A DNA stretch of 64,000 nucleotides from JADKIH01 sp031385005 (GCA_031385005.1 JANNBB010000016.1:6289-70288), one strand, 5' to 3'. Shown: positions 47,228 through 56,797, counted from the first letter of the stretch. The notes: generated by a model from the sequence alone, not told the origin. A program made the numbers and translations.

Positions 47228-47235
47228 TATCTTTG
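47228..47235 (+). promoter_or_regulatory. -7 box upstream of SprE/PorW gene
   Basis: TATCTTTG matches the TAnnTTTG consensus exactly. It lies 41 bases before the first ATG (47277). The best TTG upstream is at only 15 bases, so the -33 part is uncertain. Confidence 0.5.
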
Positions 47236-47276
47236 CCTCCCAAAATAATTTTGCAGATTTGCAGTTATAGCAAACA

Positions 47277-49937
47277 ATGAATTCGGGTGGTTTTATGCGT
47301 TTAAAATTAATAGTTGTTGTGGCCTTTTGTGCTGTATTGTTCGCTTGTTCCAACACAAAGGACAATCTGGTGAACCGGACAGCACACAACCTTTCCGCTC
47401 ATTACAATGGATATTATAATGCCGGGCTAAAACTCGACGAGGCGCTTACAAAGCTTGCTGCTTCCCATACAGATCATTACGATCGTATTTTAACTGTTTT
47501 TCAATATGCTGATCCTGTAAAAGCGAAGGCCATCTACCCGCAACTGGAAGACGCCATGAAGCGGACTTCGACAGTAATTTCCCGCCATACCATGCTCGAT
47601 AAAAGAGGGTATGAAAAACCGGAATCGGAAAAATGGATTGATGAAAACTGGATACTCTATGGAAAATGTCAGTTTTTTAAACACGATTATTTTGAAGCCA
47701 TGGAGTCGTTTAAATACGTTGAGGCAACCTATAAAAAAGAGGCCGGACGACATGTTGCTTCTTTATGGATTGCAAAAACCTTTCTCGAACTTACTCAGTT
47801 AAGAGAAGCAGAAGAAAAACTGGATTATCTGCGCAACCAATCCGATTTTCCTAAAAAAGACAAATGGGAATTGGAAGCAGTAAATGCCGATTACTATTTG
47901 CAAACGAAAAACTTCGACAAAGCAAAAGAACACCTGACTCGCGCTGCCGCACTGGTGAAGGATAGAGAAAAGAGAATCAGATATCTTTTTATTTTAGCTC
48001 AATTGCATCAGCAAAAGGGAGAGTTTAAACAAGCATTTGATCTGTATACCAAGGTCATTAAAATGAATCCACCCTATGAAATGGCATTCAATGCGCGGCT
48101 GAACAGAGCACGATGTTACGATTCCAGTTCAGGAAGCGGAGAATCTGTTTTAAAAGAACTTTTGAAGATGGAGAAGGATCCCAAAAACAAGGACTTCCTC
48201 GATCAGATTTATTATGCACTTGCCGGATTGAAAAAGAATGAAGGCAAAGAAGAAGAGCAAATAACCTACCTCAACAAGTCTATTCAAAGCAGTACTAACA
48301 ATCAGAACCAGAAAGCACTCGCTTACCTCGAGTTGGCAAAAATCTCATTCAATAAACCCGATTACCGAACGGCTCAGGCATATTATGATAGTACAGTTAC
48401 CAATATGGGAAAGGATTATCCTGACTACAATGAAATTCTTACCCGAAGAAATAGTCTGACCAAGCTGGTGAAGTATATGAAGACAATTGAATTGGAAGAC
48501 AGTCTTCAACAGCTTTCTTCTTTAAGTAAAGAGGAGCAAATAAAAAAAATCGACGAAATTATCGTTCGTGATGAAAAAAAGCGACAAGAAGCAAAAGAGG
48601 CAAAAGAAGCGGAATCTCTAAAGGAACAATCCAATCAGATTTTTGATCCTCAGAAACAATCAGAAGCCAATCAGTTTAACAAAGCAAGCGGATCCAATTG
48701 GTATTTTAATAATCCACAGGCAGTAAGTTTTGGATTTAATGAATTCACAAAAAAATTCGGAGAAAGAAAGCTGGAAGATAACTGGAGAAGGAGTAAAAAA
48801 CAGGTTGGAGGAGAGATTACAGAAAATATAGAAGGATTGGATTCTTTAAACACCGCAGTAAGTGATACCGGTAAAGTTGCGCCAGTTAAGAGAAGAGAAG
48901 AAATGTTGAAGAATATCCCGTCAGGCAGTGAAGCGATGGAGAAGTCGACAACAAAAATCATAGATGCATACTACAACATCGGAATGATTTATCGGGAGCA
49001 ACTAAACGATTTGAATGCTTCAGCGGAAACATTTGAGGAATTATTGAAAAGATTTCCGACAAGTAAATATCAACTTCAGTGTTATTACCAGCTATATAGA
49101 ACCTATGCCGTTTTAGGAAACACTGTTAAATCGGATTATTACAAGAACATCATACTTCAGGAACACAGCACTTCCGAGTATGCTGAGATCATCAGAAACC
49201 CGAATTATGCAGCCGAAAGAATGAACAGAAAAAGTAATCTGGAAGTTTTTTACGAAGAAACCTATCGAAAATATTTGAATGCAGAATATTCGGATGTAAT
49301 TGCCAGAAAAGCGCAATCGGATATTCAGTTTCCACAAAGCCCGCTTGCAGCTAAATTTGATTTCCTTAAAACGCTTTCAATCGGTAAATCACAGCCGATA
49401 AGTACGTTTGAGGCCTCATTAAACGATATTATCCGAAACTATTCAAACGACTCGGTAAAATATGCAGCACAGGATATTCTGGATCTGATAAAGAATAATA
49501 AAAACGCACCGCCTGTGCCGCAGACAACAGTAAAAGCAGGAGACTCTGTTCAGGTTGTAAAAAGACTTTATAATTACTTGCCGGATACCTTGCACGATGC
49601 CGTGCTCATTTTTCAGAACATCAATGGTCCACTCGATCCTGTCCGGTTAAAAAGCAAGGTCTCAGACTTCAACACCAAAAATTTCGGATCTAAAGCTATT
49701 CAGCTTCAGGAACTGCTTTTCGATCACCGCCTTAAAATTTTCATTATTCGTGAATTCTCCAATAAAGCGGAGGCCTTATTGTATGTAAATGCCTTATTTG
49801 ATAACGACGATGTTTTTGGAAACATCAGCAATGATGCTTATCAATTATATGCGATTTCAGTAAATAATCTTGCCTCCCTATTAAGCGAGAAAAAGACTGA
49901 AGCTTATGAAAATTTCTACAGAGGCTTCTATAAATAA
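47277..49937 (+). CDS. sprE: T9SS periplasmic lipoprotein SprE/PorW (TPR repeats)
   Basis: 886 residues (880 if the second ATG at 47295 is used, which gives the cleaner signal MRLKLIVVVAFCAVLFAC). The lipobox is LFAC. Directly after Cys come NTKDNLVNRTAHNLSAHYNGYYNAGLKL features shared by SprE/PorW proteins, then TPR units (YGKCQFFKHDYFEAMESFK, YLELAKISFNKPDYRTAQAYYD, YNIGMIYREQLNDLNASAETFEELL) and a C-terminal domain. PorW links the T9SS motor and the outer-membrane translocon and is needed for secretion and gliding in related species. It supports the many sorting-tail proteins in the window. Confidence 0.88.
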   Translation: MNSGGFMRLKLIVVVAFCAVLFACSNTKDNLVNRTAHNLSAHYNGYYNAGLKLDEALTKLAASHTDHYDRILTVFQYADPVKAKAIYPQLEDAMKRTSTVISRHTMLDKRGYEKPESEKWIDENWILYGKCQFFKHDYFEAMESFKYVEATYKKEAGRHVASLWIAKTFLELTQLREAEEKLDYLRNQSDFPKKDKWELEAVNADYYLQTKNFDKAKEHLTRAAALVKDREKRIRYLFILAQLHQQKGEFKQAFDLYTKVIKMNPPYEMAFNARLNRARCYDSSSGSGESVLKELLKMEKDPKNKDFLDQIYYALAGLKKNEGKEEEQITYLNKSIQSSTNNQNQKALAYLELAKISFNKPDYRTAQAYYDSTVTNMGKDYPDYNEILTRRNSLTKLVKYMKTIELEDSLQQLSSLSKEEQIKKIDEIIVRDEKKRQEAKEAKEAESLKEQSNQIFDPQKQSEANQFNKASGSNWYFNNPQAVSFGFNEFTKKFGERKLEDNWRRSKKQVGGEITENIEGLDSLNTAVSDTGKVAPVKRREEMLKNIPSGSEAMEKSTTKIIDAYYNIGMIYREQLNDLNASAETFEELLKRFPTSKYQLQCYYQLYRTYAVLGNTVKSDYYKNIILQEHSTSEYAEIIRNPNYAAERMNRKSNLEVFYEETYRKYLNAEYSDVIARKAQSDIQFPQSPLAAKFDFLKTLSIGKSQPISTFEASLNDIIRNYSNDSVKYAAQDILDLIKNNKNAPPVPQTTVKAGDSVQVVKRLYNYLPDTLHDAVLIFQNINGPLDPVRLKSKVSDFNTKNFGSKAIQLQELLFDHRLKIFIIREFSNKAEALLYVNALFDNDDVFGNISNDAYQLYAISVNNLASLLSEKKTEAYENFYRGFYK

Positions 49938-50251
49938 ATGACCGGGGGTTACCCCTTACTTTGATCTAAAAGTTTTGGAACGCTTTGGACTATTAGAAAA
50001 CCTTTTTGCTTACATCCATAACCTATTTTTTACAAGAAGCGTATATAGGTTTAAAATTCAAAATAGTAAAAGGAGCAGTTTTTTACCGCCAATAAATGTC
50101 ACTTTCAACAATTTAACATTCATTATCAGGATAATGATAATATAACTCCATTATATACTATCATTATGCATTAAATCATTTTTCCGCTAATATTAAGTTT
50201 TATATTTGCCACAGCTTTTAATAATATTCATAACCATAAAAAATCATTCTC
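49938..50251. other. Intergenic gap of 314 bases
   Basis: There is no gene. It holds the bactofilin promoter box (50201-50208) near its right end. The rest is A/T-rich and contains TAATGATAATATAAC-type low-complexity sequence. I saw no terminator for the SprE/PorW gene. Confidence 0.4.
50201..50208 (+). promoter_or_regulatory. -7 box upstream of the bactofilin/atpZ unit
   Basis: TATATTTG matches TAnnTTTG, 43 bases before the bactofilin ATG. No clear TTTG is found 19-21 bases upstream. Confidence 0.5.
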
Positions 50252-50686
50252 ATGTTCAATAAAACCACCCGCGAGAATACATCAGGAGGAAACCGTTCGG
50301 AAGCCACAGGTTCTTCAATCAATCTAATAGGAAATGGAACAGTAATAGAAGGCGACATTCGGTCTAATGGCGACATTCGCATCGATGGTACCGTTTATGG
50401 CAATGTTGTTTCGAAAGCCAAGGTTGTAGTAGGAAATACGGGAGTTGTTGAAGGCGATGTGAATTGTCAGAATGCCGATATCTCCGGTACTGTTCAAGGC
50501 AAAACGACTATCAGCGAACTGTTGTTTTTAAAATCTTCCTCTAATGTAAATGGAGATATTGTAACCGGAAAGCTTATTGTAGAGGTGGGCGCAACATTTA
50601 CGGGTTCTTGTAATATGGGGCCGCTAATTAAGGATATTAAAGATGCAGACAAATCAATCGAATTCTCCAAAGAAAAATCAGCCTGA
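50252..50686 (+). CDS. Bactofilin
   Basis: 144 residues. After a disordered N-terminus (to about 22), a right-handed beta-helix of short repeats (GNGTVIEGDIRSNGDIRIDGTVYGNVVSK-type units spaced about 16-19 residues) fills 25-125, as in bactofilins (DUF583/polymer-forming cytoskeletal proteins). They polymerise without nucleotide in the cytoplasm and organise cell shape or envelope enzymes. Its 3' end overlaps the atpZ start by 44 bases, so the two are translated from one message. Confidence 0.92.
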   Translation: MFNKTTRENTSGGNRSEATGSSINLIGNGTVIEGDIRSNGDIRIDGTVYGNVVSKAKVVVGNTGVVEGDVNCQNADISGTVQGKTTISELLFLKSSSNVNGDIVTGKLIVEVGATFTGSCNMGPLIKDIKDADKSIEFSKEKSA

Positions 50687-50882
50687 TGATCGTAACGCTT
50701 ATATGCGTTATGCGACGATGGGCACTCAAATGATGGTCATTATTGGCCTTGGTGTTTTCGGAGGTTATAAGCTTGATAATTGGCTTGGATTAAAGATCCC
50801 TGTTTTTACGTTAATATTAAGTCTGCTTTCTGTAGCCGGAGCTATTTACCTCAGTGTTAAAGACTTAATTAAAAAGAAATAA
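50643..50882 (+). CDS. atpZ: AtpZ/AtpI-type small membrane protein
   Basis: 79 residues with two membrane helices: MRYATMGTQMMVIIGLGVFGGYKLDNWL, then IPVFTLILSLLSVAGAIYLSVKDL. The GGYKLDNWLG turn is the AtpZ/AtpI signature. These proteins assist ion or magnesium handling and c-ring assembly of the F1Fo ATP synthase. It overlaps the bactofilin gene and is followed after 18 bases by another small membrane gene. Confidence 0.85.
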   Translation: MQTNQSNSPKKNQPDDRNAYMRYATMGTQMMVIIGLGVFGGYKLDNWLGLKIPVFTLILSLLSVAGAIYLSVKDLIKKK

Positions 50883-50900
50883 GCTTTTTTAACACCATTA

Positions 50901-51278
50901 ATGAAAAAATACCTTCCTGCCTTTTTATTGTTTTCACTGCTGATAGCCGGAATAATTGCATATTTAAATTTACAAGCTGTTTCTGAAGTGCAACTGTTAA
51001 GATGGATGATTTTCGCCTATTTTAGCATTATTACACTGTTATTTCATTTCGGGATTACAAAGGCAACGGAATCCAGACCTCAGGTTTTTGTGCGTTACTA
51101 TATGGGCTCGACGACATTGAAACTATTGTTAAACCTGGGAATAATAGTCGTTTATGCCATGCTGCATAAGGCCCTGGCCGTCAATTTTATTATCACATTT
51201 ATGATCTTTTATTTTTTGTACACCATTTTTGAGGTGGTTTTTGTTTGGAAGGCCGTGAAACCTAATCCGAAGAGTTAA
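50901..51278 (+). CDS. Four-helix membrane protein preceding atpB
   Basis: 125 residues with four helices (LLFSLLIAGIIAYL, IFAYFSIITLLFHFGI, LLLNLGIIVVYAML, FIITFMIFYFLYTIFEVVFVW). The position between atpZ and atpB is that of the ATP-synthase-associated AtpI-like proteins in Bacteroidota, so a role in Fo assembly is likely. Direct family recognition is weak. 183 bases separate it from atpB, which has its own promoter. Confidence 0.65.
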   Translation: MKKYLPAFLLFSLLIAGIIAYLNLQAVSEVQLLRWMIFAYFSIITLLFHFGITKATESRPQVFVRYYMGSTTLKLLLNLGIIVVYAMLHKALAVNFIITFMIFYFLYTIFEVVFVWKAVKPNPKS

Positions 51279-51399
51279 AAAAGGCATTTTTACTTTTTAA
51301 CTATGATATCTTGTAGTGGCGGAGGTAAAATCCCATGCACAAACTCGTTTAAATTTTAATAAAGATTTCCTCTGAGAATCAATAGTAGAGCCCCCTATT

Positions 51400-51430
51400 T
51401 TTGTGCTTTCCCATTCAAATATTATCTTTG
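51400..51430 (+). promoter_or_regulatory. Promoter of the atpBEFHAG operon
   Basis: TTTG (51400-51403), 19 bases, TATCTTTG (51423-51430): a full match to the Bacteroidota -33/-7 promoter (TTTG-N19-TAnnTTTG). The atpB ATG (51462) is 31 bases further, leaving a leader of about 25 bases. Confidence 0.7.
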
Positions 51431-51461
51431 CGCTCTCTTAAAAAATCTTTCTCGAAAAATC

Positions 51462-52607
51462 ATGTTGCAAAATATTAATATTCAATTTATTAAGTGGATC
51501 AGGACACTTTTTTTAGCAAGTGTGATAATCTGTGTTTCAGGCATTGCAAAAGCGGAGGAAGCAGAAGGAGCTGAAAAAAAGTTTAATGCAGGTGATTTAA
51601 TTATTGAGCACGTTGCAGACAATCACGATTGGCACATTATGGGAGAGGGAGCGCATTCCATTTCAATGCCTTTACCGGTCATTTTATATTCTCAGCAAAG
51701 AGGGCTTACTTGTTTCATGAGTTCACGTTTTCACCATGGGGAAATGACTTATGGGGGATATAAAATGCATCATGGAAACATTGTTGCCGTAAATGAAATG
51801 GAAGAAATTCCTGCAGAGCAAGCAACGGAAAACGAAGAGGTGACGGCATCACTTTATGATATTTCAATTACAAAAAATGTTGCGGCACTTTTCTTTAGTC
51901 TGATTGTATTGGTTTGGATGTTTATGTCTGTTGCCAGATCTTATGCGCGCAGAAAAGGCGAAGCACCGAAAGGCATGCAATCATTGTTAGAGCCGCTAAT
52001 TATTTTTGTTCGTGACGATATTGCGAAAGCGAGTATTGGTCCCGGTTACAAGAAATATCTTCCATACTTGCTGACGGTTTTCTTTTTTATCTGGATAAAC
52101 AACTTACTTGGATTAATTCCGATTCTTCCGGGAGGAGCGAACGTAACCGGAAATCTTGCTGTGACGGGTACGCTAGCCATCATTACATTTTTGATAACGA
52201 CATTCTCTGCCAACAAACATTACTGGCGACATGTATTTGCCATGCCGGGAGTTCCGATTCCGGTGTTAATCATCCTGACGCCGATTGAAATTCTTGGATT
52301 ATTTCTTCGTCCGTTTGTATTGATGATTCGATTGTTTGCAAACATTACTGCCGGACACATCATTGCACTTTCTTTCTTCTCGCTCATTTTCATTTTCGGT
52401 GAATTGAGTCCAGGAGTTGGATTTGGTGTTTCGATAGTTTCCGTTGCATTCGTTATTTTCATGACGATGCTCGAATTGCTTGTAGCGTTTCTGCAGGCCT
52501 ATGTATTTACACTTCTTTCAGCGATATATTTCGGCGCGGCAGTCGAAGATCACGATCATCATATTGATGCAACACACGAACATATCGAAGAAGCAGCATT
52601 AATTTAA
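51462..52607 (+). CDS. atpB: ATP synthase Fo subunit a
   Basis: 381 residues, longer than E. coli AtpB because of a cleavable signal-like N-terminus (to about AKAEE) and a roughly 100-residue His-rich periplasmic segment (HDWHIMGEGAHSISMP, SRFHHGEMTYG), a Bacteroidota habit. The proton-channel Arg290 is in FVLMIRLFANITAGH. It forms the stator half-channels next to the c-ring in the inner membrane. It is first gene of the operon after the 51400 promoter. Confidence 0.97.
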   Translation: MLQNINIQFIKWIRTLFLASVIICVSGIAKAEEAEGAEKKFNAGDLIIEHVADNHDWHIMGEGAHSISMPLPVILYSQQRGLTCFMSSRFHHGEMTYGGYKMHHGNIVAVNEMEEIPAEQATENEEVTASLYDISITKNVAALFFSLIVLVWMFMSVARSYARRKGEAPKGMQSLLEPLIIFVRDDIAKASIGPGYKKYLPYLLTVFFFIWINNLLGLIPILPGGANVTGNLAVTGTLAIITFLITTFSANKHYWRHVFAMPGVPIPVLIILTPIEILGLFLRPFVLMIRLFANITAGHIIALSFFSLIFIFGELSPGVGFGVSIVSVAFVIFMTMLELLVAFLQAYVFTLLSAIYFGAAVEDHDHHIDATHEHIEEAALI

Positions 52608-52638
52608 ATTTTAGTTTAACCCTTATAAATTCAATTCT

Positions 52639-52893
52639 ATGTTAAGTTCAATTCTTCTTGAGGCAGGTAATCTGGGAATAGGTTACGGTATTGCAGCACT
52701 GGGAGCCGGCTTTGCAGCGTTAGGCGCTGGAGTAGGTATCGGTCGTATTGGTGGTTCCGCATTGGAATCTATCGCTCGTCAGCCCGAAGCGCTTGCTGAT
52801 ATCCGTGCAAACATGATTCTTACTGCCGCTCTTGTAGAGGGAGCTGCCTTCTTCGCGATGGTAGTCGGCCTTCTTGTCGTATTCAAGAGTTAA
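52639..52893 (+). CDS. atpE: ATP synthase Fo subunit c
   Basis: 84 residues forming a helical hairpin: helix 1 LGAGFAALGAGVGIGRIGG with the Gly/Ala packing motif, RQPE polar loop (47-50), helix 2 with the ion-binding carboxylate Glu67 in LVEGAAFF. No Thr/Ser follows Glu67 and helix 1 lacks the Gln of Na-type c-rings, so proton coupling is likely. It assembles into the membrane rotor ring. A long hairpin (52900-52934) follows it. Confidence 0.97.
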   Translation: MLSSILLEAGNLGIGYGIAALGAGFAALGAGVGIGRIGGSALESIARQPEALADIRANMILTAALVEGAAFFAMVVGLLVVFKS

Positions 52894-52899
52894 TCATTG

Positions 52900-52940
52900 A
52901 TGAAACGATTCAGCGGTTGGCTGAATCGTTTCATTTATTT
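52900..52940 (+). terminator. 15-bp hairpin between atpE and atpF
   Basis: ATGAAACGATTCAGC (52900-52914) and GCTGAATCGTTTCAT (52920-52934) pair perfectly around a 5-base loop (GGTTG), followed by TTATTT. It could act as a partial terminator or as an RNA stabiliser leaving more atpE message than atpF. The tail is not a pure U-run, so it is unlikely to be a full terminator. Confidence 0.7.
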
Positions 52941-52983
52941 GCCTGAAGAAAAATCAAACAACTATTAAAAATCAACGAATAAA

Positions 52984-53478
52984 ATGGAACTGATAAAACC
53001 CGCCTTCGGACTCATATTTTGGATGTCAATTTCTTTCCTTGCTGTAATGTTTATACTGGGAAAGTTTGCATGGCCGATGATATTGAAAGCTCTTAAAGAG
53101 CGTGAAGAGTCAATCGCCAATGCGCTCAATGCCGCTCGCAAAGCAAAAGAGGAAATGACTGCCCTCAAAGCAGACAATGAAAAACTCATTATGCAGGCAC
53201 GTGCCGAAAGAGATCTGTTATTGAAAGAAGCTCGTGACACACGCGACTCTATCGTTGCAGAAGCAAAAAACAAAGCACAGTCAGAAGCCAATAAAATCAT
53301 GGCTCAGGCACGCGAGTCTATCAACAACGAAAAATTGGCAGCTATCACAGAACTTAAAAACCAAGTGGCTGCCATGTCCATTGAAATTGCAGAAAAAATT
53401 CTTCGTCAGGAATTAAGCAACGACGAAAAGCAGAAAAGTCTGATGGATAATCTGATGAAAGATATTTCTTTAAACTAA
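52984..53478 (+). CDS. atpF: ATP synthase Fo subunit b
   Basis: 164 residues: one N-terminal membrane helix (LIFWMSISFLAVMFILGKFAWPMIL) and a long Glu/Lys/Ala-rich coiled coil (to about 145). It forms the peripheral stalk joining a to delta/alpha. It follows the atpE hairpin by 50 bases and precedes atpH by 23. Confidence 0.95.
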   Translation: MELIKPAFGLIFWMSISFLAVMFILGKFAWPMILKALKEREESIANALNAARKAKEEMTALKADNEKLIMQARAERDLLLKEARDTRDSIVAEAKNKAQSEANKIMAQARESINNEKLAAITELKNQVAAMSIEIAEKILRQELSNDEKQKSLMDNLMKDISLN

Positions 53479-53501
53479 TACCCGGTTAACGATTACCTCC
53501 A

Positions 53502-54059
53502 ATGATTGAAACTAAAGTAGCCAAGCGGTATGCCAAATCCCTCATCGGACTTTCCAATGAAAAGGGAAATATGGAAGCAGTAAATGCAGACATGAAAATG
53601 TTTGTACAAATCTGCGATGAAAATCATAACCTCGAATTGGTGTTGGCAAATCCGATCATTCACTCTGATAAAAAAAGAAATATCCTTCACGGACTTTTTG
53701 CTGAGCGAATGAATAAGATTACGATTAACTTCTTCGACATCGTCATTCGCAAAAGCAGAGAAAAATACCTCGTTAACATCGCGAAGGAATACATTGAAGA
53801 GTATAAAGCCATGAAGGGAATTCGTACAGCTGAAATTATTTCTGCAGTAGGATTGGATGATAAGTTACGCAAGCAGGTTTATGAAACTGTCAAGAACAGT
53901 ACAAAATCTGAAGTGGAGCTCATCGAAAAAGTTGATAAAAAACTTATTGGCGGATTCATTCTTCGCTTAGGCGACAAACAATACGATGCAAGCATTGTTT
54001 CCAGTCTTAGAAAGTTGGCTCAGTCGTTTTCTGCCAACCCTTATGTCAGAAAAAATTAA
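53502..54059 (+). CDS. atpH: ATP synthase F1 subunit delta
   Basis: 185 residues, all-helical N-terminal domain (VAKRYAKSLIGLSNEKG) and C-terminal beta/alpha part (VELIEKVDKKLIGGFILRLGDKQYDASI, a highly conserved delta motif). It links the peripheral stalk to the alpha3beta3 head. The normal OSCP/delta order in the operon supports it. Confidence 0.96.
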   Translation: MIETKVAKRYAKSLIGLSNEKGNMEAVNADMKMFVQICDENHNLELVLANPIIHSDKKRNILHGLFAERMNKITINFFDIVIRKSREKYLVNIAKEYIEEYKAMKGIRTAEIISAVGLDDKLRKQVYETVKNSTKSEVELIEKVDKKLIGGFILRLGDKQYDASIVSSLRKLAQSFSANPYVRKN

Positions 54060-54114
54060 CAAATCGAATAACATTACATTCAATAAATAACAAGACAATT
54101 AAAATCTCAGAATA

Positions 54115-55692
54115 ATGGCAGAAGTTAGACCCGATGAAGTATCAGCCATTTTGCGTCAGCAATTGGCGGGCTTTAAGACCGAAAAAGAACTCGAAGAAGT
54201 TGGTACCGTATTGCAAGTAGGTGATGGTATCGCTCGTATTTATGGACTCACCAAGGTTCAATCCGGTGAGTTGATCGAATTTGAAAACGGACTACAAGGA
54301 ATCGTATTAAATCTCGAAGAAGATAACGTCGGAGCAGTATTGCTCGGTGTTTCTTCTGAAATAAAAGAAGGTGACGTTGTTAAAAGAACCGGAAAAATCG
54401 GATCCATCAACGTGGGTGAAGGAATGTTGGGACGTGTTGTCGATACATTGGGAAAGACGATTGACGGAAAAGGTCCGATCACCGGTGAATTGTATGAAAT
54501 GCCACTGGAGAGAAAAGCTCCCGGTGTAATCTTTCGTCAGCCGGTAACAGAACCGTTACAAACAGGAATTAAGGCGATCGATGCGATGATTCCAATCGGT
54601 CGTGGTCAGCGTGAGCTTATCATCGGCGACAGACAAACGGGAAAAACCGCAGTTGCAATCGATACAATCATCAACCAGAAAGAATTTTATGAAAAAGGAG
54701 AGCCGGTTTATTGCATCTATGTGGCCATCGGTCAGAAGGGTTCAACCATTGCACAAATTCTAAAGACACTTACAGAGGCCGGAGCTATGCCTTATACGGT
54801 AATCGTTGCCGCTCCTGCATCAGTTCCTGCACCTATGCAGTTTTTCGCTCCCATGGCGGGTGCTGCTATCGGGGAATATTTCCGCGATACAGGTCGTCCT
54901 GCATTAATTGTATTTGATGATCTTTCTAAACAAGCGGTAGCATACCGTGAGGTTTCTCTTCTTCTTCGTCGTCCACCGGGACGTGAAGCTTATCCGGGTG
55001 ATGTATTCTATTTACACTCCCGTTTGCTGGAGAGAGCTGCGAAAATCATCAACTCCGATGAGATCGCACGCACCATGAACGATCTTCCGGAGTCTATCAG
55101 AGGAAAAGTAAAAGGCGGAGGTTCTCTTACCGCTCTTCCGATTATCGAAACACAGGCAGGCGACGTATCCGCATACATTCCTACAAACGTAATTTCAATT
55201 ACCGACGGACAAATCTTCCTCGAAGCGAATCTGTTCAACGCAGGTGTTCGTCCGGCGATTAACGTAGGTATTTCTGTTTCGCGTGTGGGTGGAAATGCAC
55301 AAATCAAATCGATGAAGAAAATTGCAGGAACATTGAAACTCGATCAGGCACAGTATCGCGAGTTGGAAGCGTTCTCAAAATTCGGATCCGATCTGGATGC
55401 ATCGACAAAATCTACCCTTGATAAAGGTGCGCGCAACGTGGAAATCCTAAAGCAGCTTCAATATTCGCCGCTCACAGTTGAAAAGCAAGTAGCCATCATC
55501 TATTGCGGAACGAAAGGTTTACTTCGTGAAGTTCCTATTAGCAGAGTGAAAGAATTCGAAAACGAATATTTGTCACTTCTGGAAGCACAACATCGCTCTA
55601 CGCTCGATGCCATCCGCAAAGGACAGATCGACGAAAGTGTAACTTCAGTTTTAGAAAAAACAGCGAATGAATTAACACCAAAATACAGATAG
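54115..55692 (+). CDS. atpA: ATP synthase F1 subunit alpha
   Basis: 525 residues. The Walker A loop GDRQTGKT is at 171-178, DELPESIRG-type region and the Arg-finger segment ISVSRVGGNAQ near 390 are present. It binds nucleotide non-catalytically and supplies the Arg finger to beta. Full length with its conserved N-terminal PDEVSAILRQQL. The catalytic beta subunit (atpD) is not in the window. Confidence 0.98.
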   Translation: MAEVRPDEVSAILRQQLAGFKTEKELEEVGTVLQVGDGIARIYGLTKVQSGELIEFENGLQGIVLNLEEDNVGAVLLGVSSEIKEGDVVKRTGKIGSINVGEGMLGRVVDTLGKTIDGKGPITGELYEMPLERKAPGVIFRQPVTEPLQTGIKAIDAMIPIGRGQRELIIGDRQTGKTAVAIDTIINQKEFYEKGEPVYCIYVAIGQKGSTIAQILKTLTEAGAMPYTVIVAAPASVPAPMQFFAPMAGAAIGEYFRDTGRPALIVFDDLSKQAVAYREVSLLLRRPPGREAYPGDVFYLHSRLLERAAKIINSDEIARTMNDLPESIRGKVKGGGSLTALPIIETQAGDVSAYIPTNVISITDGQIFLEANLFNAGVRPAINVGISVSRVGGNAQIKSMKKIAGTLKLDQAQYRELEAFSKFGSDLDASTKSTLDKGARNVEILKQLQYSPLTVEKQVAIIYCGTKGLLREVPISRVKEFENEYLSLLEAQHRSTLDAIRKGQIDESVTSVLEKTANELTPKYR

Positions 55693-55787
55693 TCACGAAG
55701 GACAAAGTGTGTTGAAACATAAAAAATAAAAAATTGTTTTAATTGTAGAAGCACACATTAACCAACAACTGTAAACAACCATCTTAA

Positions 55788-56663
55788 ATGGCAAATTTAA
55801 AAGAAGTACGTAGCCGAATAGCATCTGTAATCTCCACGCAGCAAATCACGAAAGCCATGAAAATGGTAAGTGCTGCTAAGCTCAGGAGAGCGCAGGATTC
55901 AATCGTCATGTTGCGTCCATATGCATCCAAACTCCGCGATATCATGGAGAATATTTCAGGAACGTTGGAAGGAAATGCGGGCGGACAATTTGCTGTCGTT
56001 CGTCCGGTGAATAAAGTATTAATTATTGCCGTGAGTTCTAATCGTGGATTGTGCGGAGCGTTTAATACAAATGTCAACAGGCAAGTTAGCCGGATGATCC
56101 GTGAAAAATATGCTGCGCAGGCAAAAGCAGGAAATGTAAAAGTATTGGCTATCGGAAAAAAAGCAAGCGACTTTTTCAGCAAACTCACTCAAAATTATGC
56201 CGGTCAGCATAACAATGTTTACAGCAATTTGAATTTTGAATTTGTATCGCAAGTTGCAGAAGGTGTAATGAAACAATTTGCCGCCGGCGAATACGATCGT
56301 GTTGAAGTCGTTTACAATCAATTTAAAAATGCAGCAGTTCAGCTTGTCGTAACCGAACAACTTTTGCCAATAACTTCTACTCAGGTTAAAACAAAAGCGG
56401 TAAACGATTATATTTTTGAACCCGGGAAAGAAGAGCTCGTTCTCGCTCTTATTCCGAAAGCAGTGAAGACACAACTCTATAAAGCCGTTCTCGATTCATA
56501 CGCTTCCGAGCATGGAGCGCGAATGACATCTATGAGCAAGGCAACAGATAATGCGGGAGAAATTCTTCGTGATCTGCGCTTATCATATAACAAAGCTCGT
56601 CAGGCCTCCATCACCGGTGAAATTTTAGAAATCGTAGCCGGAGCGGAAGCATTGAATGGTTAA
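55788..56663 (+). CDS. atpG: ATP synthase F1 subunit gamma
   Basis: 291 residues. The N-terminal helix NLKEVRSRIASVISTQQITKAMKMVSAAKLRRA and C-terminal LRLSYNKARQASITGEILEIVAGAEAL are the two rotor-stalk helices, both strongly conserved. It is the central rotor shaft. It is the last ATP synthase gene here: the next gene encodes a MarC protein. Confidence 0.98.
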   Translation: MANLKEVRSRIASVISTQQITKAMKMVSAAKLRRAQDSIVMLRPYASKLRDIMENISGTLEGNAGGQFAVVRPVNKVLIIAVSSNRGLCGAFNTNVNRQVSRMIREKYAAQAKAGNVKVLAIGKKASDFFSKLTQNYAGQHNNVYSNLNFEFVSQVAEGVMKQFAAGEYDRVEVVYNQFKNAAVQLVVTEQLLPITSTQVKTKAVNDYIFEPGKEELVLALIPKAVKTQLYKAVLDSYASEHGARMTSMSKATDNAGEILRDLRLSYNKARQASITGEILEIVAGAEALNG

Positions 56664-56797
56664 GGAAATTTTATTCTTGCGGTAAGGTTTTCTTATTTCA
56701 CTTAGTCCTGTTTCATTTTGTTTCGCTTGCAAAAGAATTCATTTGCTGACGAAAGTTTCCTTCGCTGTTATGTATAAACAGAATTAACGAAAAGAAA

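Noticed and set aside
52220..52462. Antisense 80-codon ORF over atpB
   Set aside because: It is a shadow of the highly conserved atpB coding strand.
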